Source of the DNA: an uncultured Rhodanobacter sp.
Lineage (GTDB): Bacteria; Pseudomonadota; Gammaproteobacteria; Xanthomonadales; Rhodanobacteraceae
Length of the DNA: 8,304 nucleotides
Reading direction: 5' to 3'
NCBI GenBank assembly: GCA_903827735.1
Contig: CAIKJM010000347.1
Span: forward strand, 1 to 8,304
The translations under genes and the position numbers were made by a program. Below are positions 1 through 7,305 of the stretch, piece after piece; position 1 is the first letter of the stretch; each line of letters starts with the position of its first letter. The notes below the pieces were generated by a model. That model was not told the DNA's origin. It did no database searches and saw nothing but the letters and a program-made list of their open reading frames with translations.

Positions 1-604
1 AGGGCAGCGTGCCCAGCAGACCTTCGGGATAGTGGCCGCGGCCGCTCGCTGGATTGATCAGATACACGAAACGGCCAAACACCGCGCTGTCCACGCGACT
101 GGGGATGTTCACCCAGGGCGCCAGCGAGCCGCCCCACCACAGCAGCGTGGCGTAGCCGACCAGAAGCAGCGCAATCGCCGCCCACTGCGAGCGCGGTCTG
201 GTGTAAATCGCCAATAGCGCCACAGCCGCGAAGCAGACGCCGATCCGTTGCAACACGCCGGGGAAGCGCAGGTGCGCGCCGGGCATCAGCAGCCACGCCA
301 GCCCGTTGATCGCCACGCCCAGCGCAACGATGCGCAGCGCACGCCAGAGTGCCGCGCGCATCAACGGACCACGCAGAGCACCCTGCTCCAGTCGCGGTAG
401 CAAGCCCAGCGCCACCGAAACGCCGACGACGAAGAGGAAGGTTGGGAAGATCAGATCGGTGGGCGTACAGCCGTCCCACACGGCATGATCCAGCGGCGCA
501 TACACATGACTCCAGTCACCCGGATCATTCACCAGAAGCATCGCTGCCACGGTGCAGCCGCGCAGCGCGTCGAGCGATGCCAGTCGCTTCATCGCCACGC
601 TCAT
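1..604 (-). CDS. nagX: NagX-type HGSNAT-like membrane acyltransferase, 3' end missing (cut by left edge)
   Basis: This reading frame stays open for 201 codons to the window edge, so the C-terminal part is missing; family members are usually about 350-400 residues. The N-terminus has the family hallmark RLASLDALRG (7-16), a first membrane segment, then NDPGDW (26-31) and LDHAVWDG (38-45) followed by TDLIFPTFLFVVGVS. By motif alignment His40 matches the active-site histidine of human heparan-alpha-glucosaminide N-acetyltransferase (HGSNAT). At least three more hydrophobic segments follow at about 88-108, 117-136 and 143-158. I chose the ATG at 604-602 because its A is the last base of the GH20 stop (TGATG), which suggests translational coupling; an in-frame ATG at 592-590 is the alternative. 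Family and context indicate an inner-membrane protein linked to GlcNAc use. Its reaction in bacteria is not established and I infer only membership of the pathway. Confidence 0.88.
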   Translation of the reverse strand, partial: MSVAMKRLASLDALRGCTVAAMLLVNDPGDWSHVYAPLDHAVWDGCTPTDLIFPTFLFVVGVSVALGLLPRLEQGALRGPLMRAALWRALRIVALGVAINGLAWLLMPGAHLRFPGVLQRIGVCFAAVALLAIYTRPRSQWAAIALLLVGYATLLWWGGSLAPWVNIPSRVDSAVFGRFVYLINPASGRGHYPEGLLGTLP

Positions 605-2928
605 CAATGCACCGGCGGCGTTTTTTCTTCGCCGAGCAGACTCACGCGATCAAGTGCGTACAGGTCGCCATCGATCGGTGCCGTATAGATCAGGCACAGC
701 GCATGCGAGCCGTGCGCCGCCGGTAGCGCACCGTCGAGCGCAAAGCGTCGAGCGCTGCGCGCCGGATCAGGAAGCCGCAGCGTGGTCAGCACCGCGCCGT
801 CGCAGCGATCCTGATGCACCACCAGCTCGCCAAAGGCCGTGCTGTGCGGACGCGAAACCACCAACTTCGCATCGTGCGCCAGCTGATAGTTGCGCGGTAG
901 CCGCACGCCATCGACATGGATACGCGCGATGCCGTCCATCGGCGTGGCCGGATAGAGCTGGCAGCTGTCGAACACGTTGATGCTGTAGTTCGGCGACAGC
1001 GACGTCGCGTCCGGCATCGGCTGCACACGCAGGCGGAAATCGCTGCCCGGACAGTTGGGCATGTCATTGCCGCTCACGCTGAGCAGGCTGGCGCGATTGA
1101 GCACGCGCTGCCGCGACGAAGCCAGCGGCATGCCACTACGGCTGAAGGAGGCGACACGTACGGTCAGCGGCAGCTTTACAGTCAGCGGCGTGCGATAGAG
1201 CGTCGAGGTGACGGTAGGGACGCTGCCGTCCAGCGTGTAGCGCAGGTCGCCGCTGCCGGCCTGGTTGGTCAGCGTTAGCGGCGACGCACCATGGGTCAGT
1301 GCGGCCGCGCGATCGACCGTGATGGTCCCCGCGAACGCGCTGTCGGCATAGCCGATCTGCTGCACGCGGTAGCGCGCAAACTGTACTGGCAGGCGTGTCA
1401 GGAAACTCTTCCAGTCGCGCGCCTTGGCGGGCGACCAGTCGACCTCGCTCAGCGCGTCGAGGCGCGGAAATATCGCGTGTTCGACGTGCGCGATAGTCGG
1501 CATATGTTCGGTCCACAGGTTGGCCTGCGCGCCCAGCACGTGCGCGGCCTGCGCCGCATCGAGCGCCTTAGGCACCGGCTCGAAGGCGTAGACGTTGGCC
1601 AGGTTACTGACCGGAATACGCCCCGCGTTTTCGTCGGCGCGGTCGCTCTGCAGCTGATCGAGGTAGAGATCGGGCGAGGGTGAAAGCACCACGTCGTGGC
1701 CCTGCTTGGCCGCGTCGATCGCACCCTGCACGCCGCGCCACGACATCACCGTGGCGTTGGCCGGCACGGCGCCTTCGAGAATCTCGTCCCAGCCGATCAG
1801 GCGGCGGCCGTGGGTGGACAAATAGCTGCCGAGCCGGCTGATAAACCATCCCTGCAGCGCGTCCTCGTCCTTCAGGCCTAGCGCGTGCATCTTGGCCTGC
1901 ACGGAGGGTGAGGCCTTCCACTGATCCTTGACCGCCTCATCGCCGCCGATGTGGATGTAGCGCGAGGGGAACAGCGCCATCACTTCATCGAGCACGTGAT
2001 CGATGAAGGCAAACGTGGCTTCATCCACGTTGTAGAGATACGGGTGCACGCCCCAGTCCTCGGACACGGGCGGCCGCTGGCCGGTCACACCGAGAAACGG
2101 ATAAGAAGCGACCGCGGCCTGGGCATGGCCGGGCATGTCGATTTCCGGCACTACGGTGATGTAGCGCGCCGCCGCATACGCCACGATCTGGCGAATCTGA
2201 TCCTGCGTGTAGAAACCGCCATAGCGCAGCGGTTGGCCGTCGTGCCCGGCATCGATGGGCGTACGCCATGCGCCGATGCGCATGAGTTCGGGGTAACGCT
2301 TGATCTCGATGCGCCAACCCTGATCGTCGGCCAGATGCCAGTGGAAGGTATTGAGCTTATGCTGGGCCATCTGGTCGAGCACCGTTTCGATCTCGGCGAC
2401 GCTCTGCATATGGCGCACCGAGTCGAGCATCAGCGCGCGCCAGACGAAGCGCGGCCGATCGACGATGTGCATGGCCGGCACACTCACCGGGCCGGGGCTT
2501 TCATCCGGCGTGAGCAGTTGCGCCAGCGTCATCGCGCCGTAGAACAGGCCTGCATCATCGCGCGCACTGACGTGGATGCCCTGCGGCGTCACGTCGAGCG
2601 TATAGCCTTCGGGGTTTGCCACCGCCGCCTGCGGATCGCGCTGCAGCACGATGGCTTTCGGCGCCGTAGCGTGCTGCTCCACCTGCAGATCCAGGCCACG
2701 ATCTTTCCCCATCAGCGCGACCAGATACTCCGCGCTTCGGCGCGTCGAGGCATTGCTATCGGCCACCACGACTTGCGTATGCGTATCGACACGGAATGCG
2801 CCGTCGGCATAGCTGATCTGCGCCGGTAGCGGAATCAGCGGAGGCGGCATCGTCGTTGCAGCCGTCACAACGGCCGGAATAAGCGCCGCGCAAAAAACGA
2901 GACGGGCAACAAGGCGTGCAAGATTCAT
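604..2928 (-). CDS. Exported GH20 beta-N-acetylhexosaminidase with chitobiase-type C-terminal domain
   Basis: Predicted to remove terminal GlcNAc from chito-oligosaccharides in the periplasm or outside the cell. From the ATG at 2928 the protein has 774 residues and opens with a signal peptide (MNLARLVARLVFCAALIP, then VTA/A). An upstream in-frame ATG at 2994 would add 22 residues before the signal peptide and lies six bases after the T-run of a terminator, so I reject it. Numbered from 2928: GH20 N-terminal domain about 30-155; catalytic barrel about 160-525 with HWHLADDQGWRIEIKRYPEL (196-215), PEIDMPGH (261-268) and HIGGDEAVKDQW, whose Asp330-Glu331 pair is the substrate-assisted catalytic pair of GH20; then a chitobiase C-terminal motif YTLDGSVPT (564-572). 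The last ~150 residues form an extra domain I cannot assign, with four cysteines. It sits between the TonB receptor and nagX. Xanthomonas homologues have been called NahA; I leave the symbol blank. Confidence 0.95.
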   Translation of the reverse strand: MNLARLVARLVFCAALIPAVVTAATTMPPPLIPLPAQISYADGAFRVDTHTQVVVADSNASTRRSAEYLVALMGKDRGLDLQVEQHATAPKAIVLQRDPQAAVANPEGYTLDVTPQGIHVSARDDAGLFYGAMTLAQLLTPDESPGPVSVPAMHIVDRPRFVWRALMLDSVRHMQSVAEIETVLDQMAQHKLNTFHWHLADDQGWRIEIKRYPELMRIGAWRTPIDAGHDGQPLRYGGFYTQDQIRQIVAYAAARYITVVPEIDMPGHAQAAVASYPFLGVTGQRPPVSEDWGVHPYLYNVDEATFAFIDHVLDEVMALFPSRYIHIGGDEAVKDQWKASPSVQAKMHALGLKDEDALQGWFISRLGSYLSTHGRRLIGWDEILEGAVPANATVMSWRGVQGAIDAAKQGHDVVLSPSPDLYLDQLQSDRADENAGRIPVSNLANVYAFEPVPKALDAAQAAHVLGAQANLWTEHMPTIAHVEHAIFPRLDALSEVDWSPAKARDWKSFLTRLPVQFARYRVQQIGYADSAFAGTITVDRAAALTHGASPLTLTNQAGSGDLRYTLDGSVPTVTSTLYRTPLTVKLPLTVRVASFSRSGMPLASSRQRVLNRASLLSVSGNDMPNCPGSDFRLRVQPMPDATSLSPNYSINVFDSCQLYPATPMDGIARIHVDGVRLPRNYQLAHDAKLVVSRPHSTAFGELVVHQDRCDGAVLTTLRLPDPARSARRFALDGALPAAHGSHALCLIYTAPIDGDLYALDRVSLLGEEKTPPVH

Positions 2929-2957
2929 GGCGTGTCTCGGCGGCAATAGGCGGTAAC

Positions 2958-2977
2958 GGCCGCTCCGCTGAGCGGTC
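2958..2977 (-). other. Hairpin in the leader of the GH20 gene
   Basis: An 8-bp stem with one G-U pair and a 4-base loop (plus strand GGCCGCTC, loop CGCT, GAGCGGTC) lies 30-49 bases upstream of the GH20 start. No T-run follows it on the minus strand, so it is not a terminator. It may stabilise or structure the 5' end of the GH20 message; that is inference. Confidence 0.4.
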
Positions 2978-2999
2978 GAATGGGTCACATCCATACCCC

Positions 3000-3032
3000 A
3001 AAAAAAATGGACCTGGCAAGCGTGCCAGGTCC
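3000..3032 (-). terminator. Rho-independent terminator after the TonB-dependent receptor gene
   Basis: A perfect 10-bp inverted repeat, GGACCTGGCA and TGCCAGGTCC (plus coordinates 3009-3018 and 3023-3032) with a 4-base loop, is followed on the minus strand by an A and then eight Ts (3007 down to 3000). There is no T-run on the other side, so it works only for minus-strand transcription, i.e. for the receptor gene that ends about 80 bases earlier. It separates the receptor from GH20-nagX, which must then rely on read-through or on their own promoter. Confidence 0.9.
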
Positions 3033-3111
3033 GTGGGGGAAGAAAACTTCAAAGAGAACCTGATGATGAAACGTTACAGATAAAACAGTGCTTGTCGATC
3101 AGAGCGGTGAA

Positions 3112-5946
3112 TCAGAACTTGAAGTGCGCGCTCAGCATGTACTCTCGACCACTCACATACTCGTTCGCCAGCTGCTGTTCGTTCTCTCCGTAATACTGCT
3201 TATAGACGGAGTTCAGCAGATTCAGCATGTTGAAAGAGAGGGTGAAGTTCTGATTGACCTTGTACCCAAGCGATGAATCCAGTTCCTTGTAGCTGCCCGT
3301 GTAAGTATCTGGAGCACCGGCCACGTAGCCACCAGCGAGATACTTGGTACGGTAGTTGTACGAAACGCTCGCGCTATACGCGCCCCGCTCGAAATACGGT
3401 GCGAGGGTGTACGAGCTCTTCGAGTTGTAAGGCAGCGGTCCACCGGCGGCGGTGCTGGAATCGGAGTACGTGTAGTTGGCACGCAGACCGAAACCGCTGT
3501 CACCGAACGCCTGCTGATAGCTGACCGCCGCGCCTTTGACCTTTGCGTGGCCGCCATTGATCGGTGCCGATACGCTGTACTGGCAGAGACCCGCCGTGGT
3601 GCACAGACCCTGATTAACCAGCAACTGACCCTGGGCACCGCTGCCGATCGTCGACCATGATGGGTTGATGACGGACTGCACGGTCGACGCATTGACGACG
3701 TAGTTCAGAACATTTTTGTAAAAACCGGAAACCGCGATGACCGACTCGGGATTGAAGTAGTACTCGGCGGACAAATCGAAGTTGACCGACTTGTATGGCT
3801 TCAAGTTTGGATTGCCGGCTGTTGCAGTCAGCGGCGCGATCGTGTCGTTCGATTCGAAGTAAGGCGCGTACTCGTTATACGGCGCATAGGCAATGGTTTC
3901 GGACGCTGCGCCACGCAAGATCAAGTCAGGCGTAACGTTCCAGGCAATGTTGAACGCAGGCAAGACATCGTTGCTCTTGTTCTTTGTGCCGACGTAGCCG
4001 AAGCCCGGCGGGAAATCACATCCGTACGTGGTTTGGGAACATTCTGAGAAGCCGGTATAGCCATAAGCCGTGATTTGCGTATGGACATAACGCGCGCCGA
4101 TGTTGCCGTGCAGGCTGTCGTTACCGAAATCAACCTGCGCATACAGCGAACTGTTTTGCTGCTGCACGTTGAAGGTATTGTCATAGGTCGTAAACGGGTT
4201 GTTCGCAATGAGACCGTTGGCGGGGTTGAGCACCGCATTCATCACCGCCTGATAACCCGAGGTCACCACGTGGGAAACCGTGCTGCCGCCCAGCCCGATG
4301 CTCGATGCGCCGTGCAGATTGCTCAGACCACCGAAACCGACATCGGCCAGCGTGCCGTCGGCGAGGCCGGAATAGGCAATCAGACTCTGGCTTTCCCAGT
4401 GCGACGCATAACGGGCACCGACTTCGACTTCATTGAAGAAGCCGTCGAAATCCTTTGTGAGATCGAGCTGCGCGTAAGAATCCTTTGACTTGTACTCCTT
4501 GTAGTTGATGCCACTGGCGCTCTCGGGCCAATAGTTCGGGTTGTCAGCCGTTGCCGGGTCGGTGAACGTGAACCCCTTGCTGGTATTCCAGTTGAACGGA
4601 CCCGTATAGAGGAACTCTTCCAGGGCCTGCGAAATGTCGTCGCTCGAGGTGCTCACGCCCAACTGTCCACCCAGGCTCCAGCCGTCGCCCTTGTACTTGC
4701 CCCGCCAATCGGCACCTTTGGTCTTGATGTAAGCACCGCGCGCGTCGTTATCTTCATATGTACTTGCACCCGGCGGGCAAGGGGTTACCCCGGGAGCACA
4801 TGCCGTGCCACCCACCGTGCCGGAATTGATGATGCCGTTGGAGTTGGCCGGCCCGAGCGAGGTGATTGGACCAAACGACTCGATCGGATACAGCGACGTA
4901 TTGAGGTTGTCCAAACGGTCGGTCATGTACATCAAGCTAAGCGTGCTGTCGAAATTCTCGTTCGGCTTGTACTGCAGATTCACGAAGATGCTGTTGCGCT
5001 TTTCGGTCTGCTGAAAGTCAGCGGAGTTCAGCTCGCTCGGGAACAGCGAATTGGGATTGACGGCGCCCGACGCAATCTGCGCCGCGACCGCCGGGTTGCT
5101 GGCCGCCACGCCGCCGGCCTGCGCGTAACCGAAAATCTCCTGGCCCTCGCGGGAGGTATTTTCTTCGTAGTGCTGAGCAGAGACATCAACGCCGAATGTC
5201 TTGTCGTCGTTGTGCCAGCTATAGAACAACGAGCCGTTCGGACGGGTGTTACGGGTCATGTCGTTGTAGTTGGTGCCAAACGAACCGCTCAGCGTGTTGG
5301 AGGGCACATCCAGCGGCTGCACCGTATGCATGAATACCGTGCCGCCCAGGCTGCCCTCCGGTAGACGTGCCTCGGGGCTCTTGAAGATTTCAAGCTGGCC
5401 CAGAATTTCCGGCGGCAGCAACGAGTAGTTGAAGCCGCGGTTCGGGCTGTCGCCGTATAGCCACAGCGCCTGCGCCACGGGGTGACCGTCGAGGAAGGCA
5501 TTATTGAGGCTCGGATCGATACCGTCGATGCTCACGCGCTGGGTGGCGCCAAGCAGGTGATCAAGCGTCACGCCAGGCACCTGCGCCAGCGCTTCGGCCA
5601 CGTTCGTGGCAGGGAATTTGCCGATGTCTTCCGCCGTGATGGCATCGACGATGGCGTCGGCGTTGCGCTTGGTATCCATCGAGGCTTGCAGACTGGCGCG
5701 AATGCCGGTGACCGTCACGCCAACGAGGTTGGTGACCTTTTTAGCTTGCGCTTCCTTGGCTTGCTCGGTGGTGGCCGGCGCGGTCGTGCCCGAGGTGTCC
5801 TGCACGGGTGCGGTCGCCGCTGCGGATGTCGGTGCGCTGGCTGCCGCAGCATTTGCTGCCGGCGTGCCATCCGCAGCAAACGCTGCGGCCGACATACACA
5901 GGCTGGTGATGATGCTGGCGGCTAGCAATGACTTGCGATAATTCAT
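3112..5946 (-). CDS. TonB-dependent outer-membrane receptor (TonB-Xanth-Caul type), probably for chito-oligosaccharides
   Basis: A 944-residue outer-membrane beta-barrel that would import a ligand using TonB energy. It begins with a signal peptide (MNYRKSLLAASIITS..., cleavage near AFA/AD at 24-25), then an Ala/Thr-rich linker (about 26-68), a TonB-box-like VGVTVTG (75-81), and a plug domain (about 85-215) carrying DAITAEDIGKFPATNVAEAL (101-120) and PEARLPEGSLGGTV (191-204). Both motifs are characteristic of the Xanthomonas/Caulobacter receptor family. The barrel fills the remainder and ends in the usual aromatic residue (HFKF). All six mature-protein cysteines fall in three close pairs, C383/C390, C636/C643 and C782/C788. 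The start is fixed by a strong Shine-Dalgarno sequence five bases upstream. Substrate is inferred only from the neighbouring GH20, NagP, kinase and NagX genes; the sequence itself does not reveal it. A terminator follows the gene. Confidence 0.95.
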   Translation of the reverse strand: MNYRKSLLAASIITSLCMSAAAFAADGTPAANAAAASAPTSAAATAPVQDTSGTTAPATTEQAKEAQAKKVTNLVGVTVTGIRASLQASMDTKRNADAIVDAITAEDIGKFPATNVAEALAQVPGVTLDHLLGATQRVSIDGIDPSLNNAFLDGHPVAQALWLYGDSPNRGFNYSLLPPEILGQLEIFKSPEARLPEGSLGGTVFMHTVQPLDVPSNTLSGSFGTNYNDMTRNTRPNGSLFYSWHNDDKTFGVDVSAQHYEENTSREGQEIFGYAQAGGVAASNPAVAAQIASGAVNPNSLFPSELNSADFQQTEKRNSIFVNLQYKPNENFDSTLSLMYMTDRLDNLNTSLYPIESFGPITSLGPANSNGIINSGTVGGTACAPGVTPCPPGASTYEDNDARGAYIKTKGADWRGKYKGDGWSLGGQLGVSTSSDDISQALEEFLYTGPFNWNTSKGFTFTDPATADNPNYWPESASGINYKEYKSKDSYAQLDLTKDFDGFFNEVEVGARYASHWESQSLIAYSGLADGTLADVGFGGLSNLHGASSIGLGGSTVSHVVTSGYQAVMNAVLNPANGLIANNPFTTYDNTFNVQQQNSSLYAQVDFGNDSLHGNIGARYVHTQITAYGYTGFSECSQTTYGCDFPPGFGYVGTKNKSNDVLPAFNIAWNVTPDLILRGAASETIAYAPYNEYAPYFESNDTIAPLTATAGNPNLKPYKSVNFDLSAEYYFNPESVIAVSGFYKNVLNYVVNASTVQSVINPSWSTIGSGAQGQLLVNQGLCTTAGLCQYSVSAPINGGHAKVKGAAVSYQQAFGDSGFGLRANYTYSDSSTAAGGPLPYNSKSSYTLAPYFERGAYSASVSYNYRTKYLAGGYVAGAPDTYTGSYKELDSSLGYKVNQNFTLSFNMLNLLNSVYKQYYGENEQQLANEYVSGREYMLSAHFKF

Positions 5947-5950
5947 GATG

Positions 5951-5958
5951 TCCTCCCC
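5951..5958 (-). promoter_or_regulatory. Strong ribosome binding site of the TonB-dependent receptor
   Basis: Minus-strand GGGGAGGA with the GGAGG core five bases before the ATG at 5946. It is the best Shine-Dalgarno match in the window and fits a highly translated outer-membrane protein. Confidence 0.85.
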
Positions 5959-6005
5959 TCAGAGGTGATGCGAATCAAGACCGGCGTGGTGCGCGGCATT
6001 GGGCT

Positions 6006-6039
6006 GGTTTGCGTAAGTCCTTAGGTTTACGTAAGTCCT
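6006..6039 (-). repeat. Tandem 16-base repeat, candidate operator of the receptor gene
   Basis: Two copies of a 16-base unit (plus strand GGTTTGCGTAAGTCCT at 6006-6021 and GGTTTACGTAAGTCCT at 6024-6039) differ at one base and are spaced 18 bases apart. Each contains the near-palindrome TTRCGTAA, perfect in the second copy (6027-6034). They lie immediately downstream of the candidate -10 of the receptor promoter, where a repressor would act. They do not resemble the palindrome at 7292. The operator role is inference; the repeat itself is plain in the sequence. Confidence 0.55.
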
Positions 6040-6041
6040 GG

Positions 6042-6071
6042 TGTATACGTTTCGGCTTGGCGCCGTGTCAC
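6042..6071 (-). promoter_or_regulatory. Candidate sigma-70 promoter of the receptor gene
   Basis: On the minus strand GTGACA (6071-6066, five of six to TTGACA) is followed after 18 bases by TATACA (6047-6042, four of six to TATAAT). Transcription would start near 6035, giving an untranslated leader of about 90 bases. It lies just after the kinase stop at 6091, where I see no terminator, so read-through from the kinase gene is also possible. Confidence 0.4.
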
Positions 6072-6090
6072 TGAATCAATGCATGTCACT

Positions 6091-7200
6091 TCATGTCGCT
6101 TGCGCTATGTGCTTCGTATCCAGAAACCAGCCCGCGGCACCAATGACCCCAAGCTGGCCGTGCTCGATCAGTCGCACAGAAACCTGTTGCAGATAGGGGC
6201 GCATCACGCCCTTGTTGAAATAGCGCTCGGCGAACGTGCTGGTCTGCAGAAAAAGCTGAATCTGGGGCAGGATGCCGCCGGCCAGATACACGGCGCTGGC
6301 CCGATACAGCAAAACCAGGTCGCCGACGAAGCTGCCGAGCAGACCGCAGAAAACGTGAAGCGATTCCAGCGCCGCCCCGTCGTTACCCGATTGCGCCGCG
6401 TCAGTGATCTGCGCCGGCGTCTGCAGATCCGCCGCGCTGCCGCGCAACTCGCACAGCGCGCGGTACAACCGCAGCAGGCCAGGCCCGGACAGCACGTCTT
6501 CATACGCCACGTACGGACGATCGCGCTGAAGCACGCGCAAGATCTCGATCTCGCGTTCGTTGCCTGGCGCCAGGGCGACCAGGCCCGCTTCGGTGGGCAG
6601 CACGTGCGCGCGCGGCTGACCCGGCAGTAGCACGGCTGCGCCCAATCCGGTGCCCGGGCCCATCACCAGCGTGGGGCCTTCGACAGGCGGCTGCGCCGCA
6701 TCGATGATCGCCCGGCTGGCCGCGGCGTCGATGAACTGCGCGGCGTACGCCACCGCTTCGAAGTCGTTGATAACGGCCAGCTGATCGATGCCGAGGCCCT
6801 GGCGAATCGGCGCGATCGGCACCGGCCACGGCAGGTTCTCGTTGACGATGGTGTCGTCCAGCACGTAACCGGCACAGGCCAGCGCACAGCGATCGATGTG
6901 CCGCGCATATGCCGCATACGGTGTCACCGTCAGTTGCGCGACAAAGTCTTGCAGCATGACGACGAGATTCGGCCATTCGCTGCAGCTGTAGCGGTGGTAA
7001 TGCAGCACTTCCACCGGCGTCTTGCCGATCGCACCGCCGATCACCAGACCAATACGCGCATGCGTGCCGCCGACATCGGCAGCTATAAATGGACGCTGCG
7101 CCACGTCCGCGCTCTGGCCCGCTGCGTCACTCACCGACGCACCCGGCAAGGTGGCTGCCGATGGCTCCGATGCGTGGCGCTGATTAGCGACTTCCCCCAC
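6091..7200 (-). CDS. Glucokinase-family (Glk, NagK-II-like) sugar kinase, probably GlcNAc kinase
   Basis: Cytoplasmic ATP-dependent sugar kinase of the hexokinase-actin fold (Pfam glucokinase family), probably making GlcNAc-6-phosphate. Numbered from the GTG at 7200 (369 residues): phosphate-binding AADVGGTHARIGL (40-52), substrate motif INDFEAVAYA (144-153) with Asn145-Asp146, GPGTGLGAA (181-189), LPTEAGLVALAP (201-212), YEDVLSGPGLLRLYRAL (233-249) and GGILPQ near 308. Compared with E. coli glucokinase the contacts Asn99, Asp100, Glu157 and Glu187 are kept, but His160 is replaced by Leu207. There is no in-frame ATG before the first motif. The GTG at 7200 has a GGGAG six bases upstream; GTG at 7248 (385 residues) and GTGs nearer the kinase domain are alternatives. 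The ~38 residues before the fold are Ala/Ser-rich and probably disordered. GlcNAc as substrate is inferred from the locus; glucose remains possible. Confidence 0.9.
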   Translation of the reverse strand: MGEVANQRHASEPSAATLPGASVSDAAGQSADVAQRPFIAADVGGTHARIGLVIGGAIGKTPVEVLHYHRYSCSEWPNLVVMLQDFVAQLTVTPYAAYARHIDRCALACAGYVLDDTIVNENLPWPVPIAPIRQGLGIDQLAVINDFEAVAYAAQFIDAAASRAIIDAAQPPVEGPTLVMGPGTGLGAAVLLPGQPRAHVLPTEAGLVALAPGNEREIEILRVLQRDRPYVAYEDVLSGPGLLRLYRALCELRGSAADLQTPAQITDAAQSGNDGAALESLHVFCGLLGSFVGDLVLLYRASAVYLAGGILPQIQLFLQTSTFAERYFNKGVMRPYLQQVSVRLIEHGQLGVIGAAGWFLDTKHIAQAT

Positions 7201-7206
7201 TCCGCT

Positions 7207-7211
7207 CTCCC
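7207..7211 (-). promoter_or_regulatory. Ribosome binding site favouring the GTG start at 7200
   Basis: Minus-strand GGGAG lies six bases before the GTG at 7200. The longer alternative start, GTG at 7248, has no comparable purine-rich sequence before it, so this site decides the start, with moderate certainty. Confidence 0.5.
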
Positions 7212-7291
7212 GACGACGTTTGGCGCTGACCGGGCAGCGGTGGATCACCGCGATGCCTGGACGGCCTGATTGGCGGAGTCTGTGGTCAAAA

Positions 7292-7305
7292 TGACAACGT
7301 TGTCA
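7292..7305. promoter_or_regulatory. LacI-type palindromic operator, probable NagR box
   Basis: TGACAACGTTGTCA is a perfect 14-base palindrome with a central CG, the pattern of LacI-family operators. From memory it resembles the predicted NagR boxes of GlcNAc regulons in gammaproteobacteria, which have a TGACA-nCGn-TGTCA core; I could not check this. It lies about 90 bases before the kinase start and overlaps possible -35 hexamers on both strands, so one bound repressor could control both the kinase and nagP. Confidence 0.75.

Noticed and set aside
1951..2829. Long plus-strand reading frame (292 codons) opposite the GH20 gene
   Set aside because: It is a mirror of the GH20 frame in GC-rich DNA, rich in His and Arg, with no domain motifs, while the minus strand has unmistakable GH20 motifs.
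2929..2994. ATG at 2994 as the GH20 start
   Set aside because: It would put 22 charged and polar residues before an obvious signal peptide and starts only six bases after the terminator T-run.
3066..3077. TGAAACGTTACA, an imperfect palindrome resembling the operator at 7292
   Set aside because: The arms are one base shorter than in the 7292 site and not perfect, and it lies in the 3' untranslated stretch before the receptor terminator, so it is probably chance.
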